64,000 nucleotides of DNA from Acanthaster planci (lineage: Eukaryota; Echinodermata; Asteroidea; Valvatida; Acanthasteridae), in NCBI RefSeq assembly GCF_001949145.1, contig NW_019091365.1:1216574-1280573 (forward strand), in the 5' to 3' direction. The notes under the pieces were generated by a model. The model did no database searches. It was not told where the DNA came from and saw only the letters and a program-made list of their open reading frames with translations. The position numbers and the translations under genes are program-made. The stretch's first letter is position 1. Every line of letters begins with the position of its first letter. Shown here one piece after another: positions 57,481 to 64,000 of this stretch.

Positions 57481-57861
57481 AGTTTAGGTGACCAACTGCT
57501 CAGATTGCGTAACCAGTACCTGCTCGCAGACTCGCAGCAGTTGCGCACACAAAAAGAGCAGTCCACACAACACTGTTCACTCACCAAACCAGGCATCCAG
57601 ACTGACTACACTGTGGCAAGGGCCAGTTGAGATTAGAGCGAACAATGGGGGCGCCCTCTGGTGGCGGGAGTGTACGGGGAGTGGTGGTCCTTTTGGAATA
57701 TCACCAACGCTCATCCAGTGCCGGCGAGGGGGCGCCCAGCGGCATTCAGTTGAGGTATATTACACCGGGGGAGGTGCCCAAGCGCCCTTTAGCAATGGCG
57801 ACGAGACGGGGGTTGGTCTGTACGGAACACAGCCGTGGTGGAGCTGCCGGCGCAAGTGAGT

Positions 57862-58366
57862 GGCACCGCACACGAGTCTGTGACAGTGATCCCGATCAAG
57901 GGCACCGCACACGAGTTTGTGGGGCCGACCCCGAACCGAGGCGCCGCACATGACTCTGTGAGGTTGAACCTGAGAGGCAGCACTGCACACGAGTCTATGG
58001 GGATAAACCCGAGCAGAGGCACCGCACATGAGTCTATGGGGTGAACAGGAATGGGGGTACTGCACACGAGTCTATGGGGTGAACCCGAACAAGGGCATCG
58101 CACACGCGTCTATAGCGGTGATGCCGAACAAGAGCACCACACACGAGTCTGTGGGGCCGACCCTGAACCGGAGCACCGCACATGATTCTGTGAGGTTGAA
58201 CCCGAGTGATAGCACTGCACACGAGTCTATGGGGGTGAACCCGCATGGGGGAATTGCACACGAGTCTATGGGGGTGAACCCGAGTGGGGCCACCGCACAC
58301 AGTCTATGAGGCCAATCCCGAGCAGGGGTACAGTACACAAACCTGTGAGGCCGACTTCAAGCCAGG
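57862..58366 (+). repeat. 39-bp minisatellite (13-aa period) with six-unit higher-order repeat
   Basis: Units start at 57864, 57903, 57942, 57981, 58020, 58058, 58096, 58135, 58174, 58214, 58253, 58291 and 58330. Each has CACCGCACACGAGTCTGTGG-like DNA and, in one frame, peptide units such as GTAHESVGPTPNR. Unit n resembles unit n+6 more than its neighbours. For example VGPTPNR/VGPTLNR, AHDSVRLN twice and AHESMGIN/AHESMGVN are about 232 bp apart, giving a higher-order repeat. Two 38-bp units break the frame near 58050. The array lies immediately upstream of a truncated gypsy RT. Confidence 0.9.
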
Positions 58367-58436
58367 GATAGTGGGCGCAACCCGTGCCAGCCTCCCAAAA
58401 GTTGTGCCCGCGCTAAAGACCTGCGGTATGGCATAG

Positions 58437-60490
58437 GGGACTGAGAGAAAATAGCGTTTGGGACCCAGAGCGGCCTGTACCCGTTTACGACGATGCCATT
58501 TGGGCTCTGCAACGCCCTGGAATGGGTGTTGAGGGGGCTGCAGTGGCAGGTGGCAGTAGTGTACTTGGATGACGTCATTGTCTGGGGGCGTACGTTCGAG
58601 GAGCACTACCAGAGGTTGGCTACGGTGTTGGAGCGGTTCCAGAGCACGGGGCCGAGGCTCAAGCCTAAGAAGTGCAACCTCTTCCGGACAGGGGTGTCCT
58701 TTTTGGGTCACCTAGTGTCTGCTGAGGGGGGTGAGAACCAACCCCGACAAGGTCACCGTCATTAGGAGTTGGCCGACACCCACGAATGTGACGCAGGTCT
58801 GGAGCTTCCTGGGCCTCGCATCCTACTATCGCCGCAGCATAGCCCACTTTGCGAAGATCACCCACCCATTGCATGGTCTCACCAACAACTGTCAGAAGGA
58901 CTTCACCTGGACAGATTCCTGCCAGGAGGCCTTCGAACAGCTTCAGGACGCTTTGGCGACAGCCCCGGTGCTGAGGTACCCACATCCCAAGTACTGGTAC
59001 ATCCTGGATACCGACGCCAGCAACTGCACCATAGGGGCAGTCCTGTCCCAGGATAGGGGCAGTCCTGTCCCAGGATGGCGGCCGGGAAGAGCAGGTGGTT
59101 GCCTACGGCAGCCGCGTACTAACAATGTCTGAATGCAATTATTGCACTAACCGGAAAGAGCTGCTGGCTGTGGTCCACTTTGTGCAGTACTTCATCACTG
59201 CTTGGGCAGCGGTTTCTGCTTAGGACAGACCACGGGTCGCTGAGATGGTTGTTCAATTTTCGGGAGCCAGAAGGGCAGACAGCCCCATTGGTTGCAGAGA
59301 CTAGGGTGTTTCGATTTTGATATCGAGCACCAAGCAGGGCGCAAGCCCTTCAATGCTGATGCGGTCTCCCGAGTCCCAAGCGGGCAATGTGGACTTTCGA
59401 AAGAGGCTGGGCACGAGTGCTTCACGGCAGGGACACTATCCCCCGCAGCCGAGCTGGCACCCAAAGTTGGTGCCATTCAGAGCGTGGACCAAGAGGACAC
59501 ATCAGACTTGGACGAGCTCCCACAGGTTTGGAGCCCCGACCACCTTCAGGAAGAACAACGTCAAGACCCGGAGCTGGCCCACATTTGGAAGTGGCTGGAA
59601 CAAGGGTCACACAGGCCCAAGTGGAAGGAAGTCTCGGCCCTCGGTGCCGGTGCGAAGTCATGGTGGGCCAGGTGGGAGACGCTGCGGGTACAACAGGGCA
59701 TCCTCAAAATGAGGTTGGAGCGACCACCCGGCGGCCCCCCGACCTGGAAGGTTGCCGTTCCGCGGACCAGGATGCAAGAGTTCCTGCGGCTGGCCTACGA
59801 CCAACGTACTGCCGGGCACCTGGGGATCACCCGGACCATCGCCAAGCTGCGACAGGCTCCCGTCTTTTGGAGAGGAATGCGGCGGGCAGCCAAGGAGCGG
59901 TGCAAGAAGTGCCACTTATGTGGGTCCCGGAAGCCCCCGCTGCGTCTAGGGAGGGCCCACCTGCAGAGGTATGTCTCCGGCACACCCATGGAGCGCATCG
60001 CCATAGATCTCATAGAAGGCTGCCGAGAACGAGGTCAGGGAACTCGGCATTCATGGTGGTCGCCGACTATTTTACCATATGGCTCGAGGCTTTTCCCATC
60101 CCACACCAGACAGCAGAGATGGTGGCCCAGACACTGGTGGAGCAGGTCATCATCCCTTTCAGCACACCATTGGAGATCTTCACCGACCAGAGACGGGAGT
60201 TCGAGGCTGGCTTGTTCTAGGGGCTCTGCCGGCTCCTTGGCATCCAGAAGACGCGGACAACACCATTCCATCCTCAGTCAGATGGAATGGTGGAATGCTT
60301 CAACTGGACGTTTAAGACCATGCTGAGCATGTCCTTGGCTGCGAAACAGAAAGACTGGGATGAACACCTTCCGTATGTCATGATGGCATACCGCTCCTCC
60401 CAGCACAACAACACCAAACTCACCCCAAACATGCTCATGCTTGGCCGTGAGGTGGCGCTTCTGTTGGACGTGGTGGTGGGCTTGCCGGAA
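58437..60490 (+). pseudogene. Ty3/gypsy relic A: partial RT, RNaseH, integrase
   Basis: RT begins abruptly at IAFGTQSGLYPFTTMPFGLC with its N-terminal half missing. The catalytic YLDD is at 58562-58573, followed by SFLGHLVSAEG. An extra G in a G-run near 58727 shifts the frame to VTVIRSWPTPTNVTQVWSFL. RNaseH has ILDTDASNCTIGAVLSQD, then a 22-bp tandem duplication frameshift. Integrase has an H-H-C-C domain (GHLGITRTIAKLR...CKKCHLC, about 59810-59930). Core acidic residues are seen in AIDLI and FTDQ. A TAG lies at 60218-60220, and core C-end HPQSDGMVECFN lies at 60270-60305. The relic ends near VVVGLPEG (about 60490). It is dead. Confidence 0.9.
59033..59076 (+). repeat. 22-bp tandem duplication in RNaseH of gypsy relic A
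   Basis: The 22-nt block from AGGGGCAGTC to CCCAGGAT is present twice, at 59033-59054 and 59055-59076, without a difference. Because 22 is not a multiple of three, it shifts the RNaseH frame. Confidence 0.95.
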
Positions 60491-60495
60491 GGACA

Positions 60496-60943
60496 AGCTG
60501 GTGACGTCATTGGTCGCAACAACATGGCCCCCCATCAATTTCTCCAACTGCTTAGTCATGTCGGCTACACCCTTTATGGCTTGTTCGACAGACCGCATCC
60601 TTTCCTTTGTGCCTCTACCTAATAAGGAAGTTCTCAGTCTCAAGCGCCGCCTGCAATGCCTCAGACAAATTCTTCGGCCTTGCTTGGAAGATTCCCTCTC
60701 GGACGTACTGATCAGCTACAGCGTCTATGAAATCATTTTTCTCCAATGGCTCTCTCACCTCTTCGGGAATTTCCGGATACGCCTTGACTGCTAACTCATG
60801 CACTGCCTGACACAACTCTTGCAAAGACCCCTTCGGCTTCTGCCGACGATGACGTAACTTGACTAGAAAATTCTCAGCCTGCTGGCAAGGCCCAAGAGAA
60901 ATTGATGGGGACCATGTTGTTGCGACCAGTGACGTCACCAGCT
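60496..60943 (-). mobile_element. Inverted gag segment flanked by 48-bp inverted repeats
   Basis: The left arm (60496-60544) and right arm (60896-60943) are reverse complements with two differences, one of them a single-base length change. Between them the minus strand encodes gypsy gag (AENFLVKLRHRRQKPKGSLQ; AYPEIPEEV; KNLSEALQAALETENFLI; then QAIKGVADMTKQLEKLMG). The right arm, read on +, encodes EKLMG and continues into the gag C-terminal region of relic B. So the gag upstream part is inverted relative to its own downstream part, with the junction sequence duplicated. Confidence 0.85.
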
Positions 60944-63569
60944 ACGTCAGACCAACGCGTGCCGGGTAGCCCGCCTCCTCTGCACAAGCCGAAGGCTGAA
61001 TTGAATTGTCATAATTGTGGTGTAAAGGGACACTTTGCTACACAGCCGAAAAGAAAGCATCCCTGAAACCTGGGCAACGAGGATCAGCCAACCAGAGGGT
61101 CGGCTGAAAGGCTGAGGAATGCAGAGGACCCACAAAAGAAGGGCAACAGAGTTTGAAGAGGAAGAATGAGAGCGAGGTTGGAGTCAGTACGGTAATGACT
61201 CCGGCAATGGGGCCACACCATGGCTTATTTGTCAAGGGGTCGTTCAGATCAACCGAGTTTCGCATATTAATCAATACTGGCACTACCGACACGTTGATTA
61301 ATATGACAGTATATCACCAGCTACTGAAGGAACAGAGGCCGACTCTGCAAGAGTGTGATACCAGGGTCCAGCAGGTGGATGGTACCCCATTGAAAGTACA
61401 TGGGACTTCATGGTTAGATTTACGAATTGGGAAGACCGTGCACCCCGTTAAAGCCGCCTTTGCAGATATTGGAACACCAGCCATGTTGGGAATGGACTGG
61501 TTGTTGTCTACAGGGGGCAGTCTGGATTTCGGAAGACTGGAGTTATGTGTCAATGGTGAACAAATTAAGTGTACAAGTGCTGCCGGTGCGCCATTTGTCG
61601 GCAGAGCAGTAGTGACAAGGACTACGGAGATACCGGCTGGGCATGAGACCATTGTGCCCGGAACGGTTGTTTGTCAGTATGAGGAGTTGACTGGAGGTAT
61701 CATCACAAAACCAAGTGAGTCAGGTGGCCGCATTGCAGAAAAAGGCCTAGTAATGGCCAAGTCTGTGGTTGATGTACCAGCTTAAGTGGTGCCCATTCGA
61801 GTACTGAAGCCAAATAAGGAGAAACGTGTCCTGCGTGCGGGAACGGTAGCTGCAACAGTAACACCAGTGGAGGTGGAGACTCCGCCCAGAGCAGACAAAA
61901 TTATGGGACACAAGGAGGCACTACCCAATCATTTGACCGAATTATACAACCGACCAACCATTTGACCGAGTTATACGACCAAAGTCGAAGGAATTTGGCC
62001 CCACATGATCATGCGAAATTGAGAGGGTGTTTGATGGAGTTTCAAGATGTGTTTTAAAGGGTGACGACGATATAGACAGAACTGATATAGTTAAGCACAG
62101 CATCGACACTGATGGCGCTAGACCAGTAAGACTAAAGCCTAGGAGGCATCCTGTGGTTAACCAATAAGAGATCACTCGCTAAGTGGAAGACTTGAAGAGG
62201 CGTGGCTTGATTGAACCCTCAGATAGTCAGTGGGCGGCTAACGTTGTGTTAGAAAAGAAAAAAGACAGGACGAAACGGTTGTGCATCGACTATAGAGGAC
62301 TGAATGCGGTGACAATAAAGGATGCCTATCCTGTGCCAAGAATTGATGAGACGTTCAATGCGTCAGAGGGCGCTCGATGGTTTCAACCCTTGACCTTGCC
62401 TCAGGGTACTGGCAGGTTGCCTTGGACAAGGATGCACAGCAGAGATCAAGTTTTGTGGTATGGAATGGGCTATATCATTGGAAGGTGATGCCGTTCGAAC
62501 GACTGATGGAGAAAGTGTTGTCAGGGCTGCAGTGGGAAATCTTATTGGTGTATCTTGATGACGTCATTATCTTTGGCAGAACAGTAGAAGAGGCGTTGGG
62601 ATGACTCCGAACAGTCTTTGAATGATTAAGGAGTGCTGGGCCTAAGTTAAAGCCAAGCAAGTGTAACCTGTTTCAGAGGTCAGTAACCTACTTTGGCCAC
62701 ATTGTGTAGGCTGAGGGCTTAGCAATGGATCCAGCTAAGGTTAAGGCAGTCGCTGATTGGCCGGTCCCGAAGAACATAAAGAAGGTGAGGAGTTTCTTGG
62801 GCCTTGCCTCGTATTACCGCAGGTTCATCAAGGACTTGGCTAGCATCGCCAGCCCACTGCATACATTGACGTCAAAGTCAAAAGAATTCATTTGAGATGA
62901 GCACTGTGACAAGGCATTTCACTGGCTGGAACAGTGTTTTCTAGGGGCCCCGGTATTGGCTACCCATTACCAAGTAGCGAGTACATCTTGGATACGGATG
63001 CGAGTTCAGAGGGCATTGGGGCCGTACTGTCAGTGTCAAGAAAGTTGTGGCTTTTGCAAGCCGGAAGTTGAGCAAAGCTGAGAGAAACTACTGCGTCACT
63101 CAAAGAGAGCTGCTCGCTGTGGTTACGTATTTTGAAATACTTCTGCCAGTACCTTTATGGTCAAAAGGTCAAAGTACGGACGGACCATTCTTCTCTGGTA
63201 TGGATAAGGAACTCGAAGAACCTGGAAGGACAACTGGCACAATGGTTGGAGGTTGTGTCAGAGTATGACGTCACAATCCAGCACCGTCCGCGTGCCAAGC
63301 ATCAGAATGCTGATAGTCTGTCTAGACGACCTTGTAAACAGTGCGATCATTGTAATGCACAAGATGATTCTGATGGTGACAATGCCGTTATTGATGCTAC
63401 TCTTATTGTGGAAGAAGATAAACAAAAGTCAACCTCGAGCCCAGGAGATGAGAAACATGCCCGAGTTGCTATGGTGAAACCTGCTGTAAGGCAACAAGTC
63501 AAAATAGAAACGGTTCATGAAGTGGGAAACGATAGACAAACGATAAGCTCCTTACCCGCTTCAAAATAA
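60896..63569 (+). pseudogene. Ty3/gypsy relic B: gag C-end, protease, RT, RNaseH
   Basis: The gag C-end has a zinc knuckle CHNCGVKGH at 61007-61033, whose fourth ligand is replaced by Pro (61046-61048). A protease-like domain follows (GLFVKGSFRSTEFRILINTG). The catalytic DTG reads NTG (61273-61281), and GMDWL closes the fold. RT has GLIEPSDSQWAANVVLEKKK, RLCIDYRGLNAV and TLDLASGYWQVALDKDAQQR. YLDD is at 62551-62562. [18 protein letters not shown] connection follows, then RNaseH blocks LDTDAS(S)EGIGA (split by frame), ASRKLSKAERNYC, VRTDHSSLVWI and HQNADSLSRRPC. Several frameshifts and stops occur between these. No integrase follows before the window's end. Confidence 0.9.
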
Positions 63570-64000
63570 AGCGGGCAACGATACGGGGTCTGTAGCAAAA
63601 TGGCTTGCGGTTCGATGAACACTGCTCCAGGGTGATTCTTTGTAACAATAGGGAGCTTTAGGGATTACATTCATTGTGGCTGGTGGATGAGTCATTGAGC
63701 TGTTCACCAACAGCTGGGACCCCAGCCCATTGATATTTCAACATTGTTTAGGGTGTTTGGGAAACGGGTTTCTACTACCGTTTACATGGATATTACAGAT
63801 TTTTTTTTTCTTCAGTTTGCCATACTGCCCCCAAATACCAACATTATTCGACTTTTCTTACTTTAGTTTTTAGATTGATTTTGAAGTCCTGTGATTGTTG
63901 CATCTATAATGTTTAAGAAAGTATGCTTCGGTTTTATACATGCATGCAGTCCTCAGCTGCCTATTCTCTCGCTCTGTAATATTGCGTGTGGAAGACAACG
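63570..64000. other. Noncoding tail of the window
   Basis: No integrase or LTR is recognised after the RNaseH tail of relic B. A T-run lies near 63800. Nothing else is seen. Confidence 0.5.

Noticed and set aside
57760-58338. Minus-strand open frames of 88-104 codons rich in His-Arg-Leu-Val-Cys repeats
   Set aside because: They are shadow frames of the 39-bp tandem repeat, open because the period is a multiple of three.

Overview
This 64 kb window is eukaryotic and most likely from a marine invertebrate. It has two intron-containing, animal-type genes, long AT-rich noncoding stretches, a self-complementary TACATG hexanucleotide dispersed at high density, and relics of DIRS, Ty3/gypsy, APE-type LINE, pogo/Tigger-like and hAT-like elements. 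This mix would fit an echinoderm, hemichordate, cephalochordate or lophotrochozoan. I cannot name the species.

Left part (1-26.2 kb, + strand): an inactive rhomboid (iRhom/RHBDF family) gene. Fifteen exons from 10463 to 25422 join in consistent phase with canonical splice sites. A candidate upstream first exon with a strong ATG context (4225-4295) has the right phase to join them. The whole model is 2739 nt, or 912 codons plus a stop. The protein has a basic and Ser/Pro-rich cytoplasmic N-terminus, a first transmembrane helix, a Cys-rich luminal iRhom homology domain, and a six-helix rhomboid core. The rhomboid catalytic serine is absent (GPAG in place of GxSG). The introns hold a pogo/Tigger-like element, a hAT-like MITE with an intact 8-bp target duplication, two foldback MITEs and a 19-bp minisatellite.

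Middle part (26.2-43.8 kb): a two-exon minus-strand ankyrin-repeat gene (28981-30398, 394 aa, resembling ANKRD63/ANKRD34) with a TATA box. It is followed by about 6 kb of apparently empty AT-rich DNA, then by a 148-bp tandem array (36.7-38.55 kb). Most units of the array carry an A-box-like motif, a tRNA-type B box and a T-run that could serve as a Pol III terminator. The array is followed by a tRNA-like SINE head and an assembly gap (38706-39578). A 688-bp pogo-type MITE lies at 42.0-42.7 kb.

Right part (43.9-64 kb): a retroelement graveyard. In order it holds an APE-type non-LTR relic (+), a truncated DIRS-like relic (-), a gypsy integrase fragment (+), a 39-bp minisatellite with a six-unit higher-order repeat, a gypsy RT-RNaseH-IN relic (+), a gag segment inverted between 48-bp inverted-repeat arms, and a second gypsy relic (gag C-end, protease, RT, RNaseH; +). 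All carry stops, frameshifts or deletions, and no intact autonomous element is present.

The most unusual items are the Pol III-like tandem array, the inverted gag segment, and the higher-order 39-bp repeat joined to a truncated RT.
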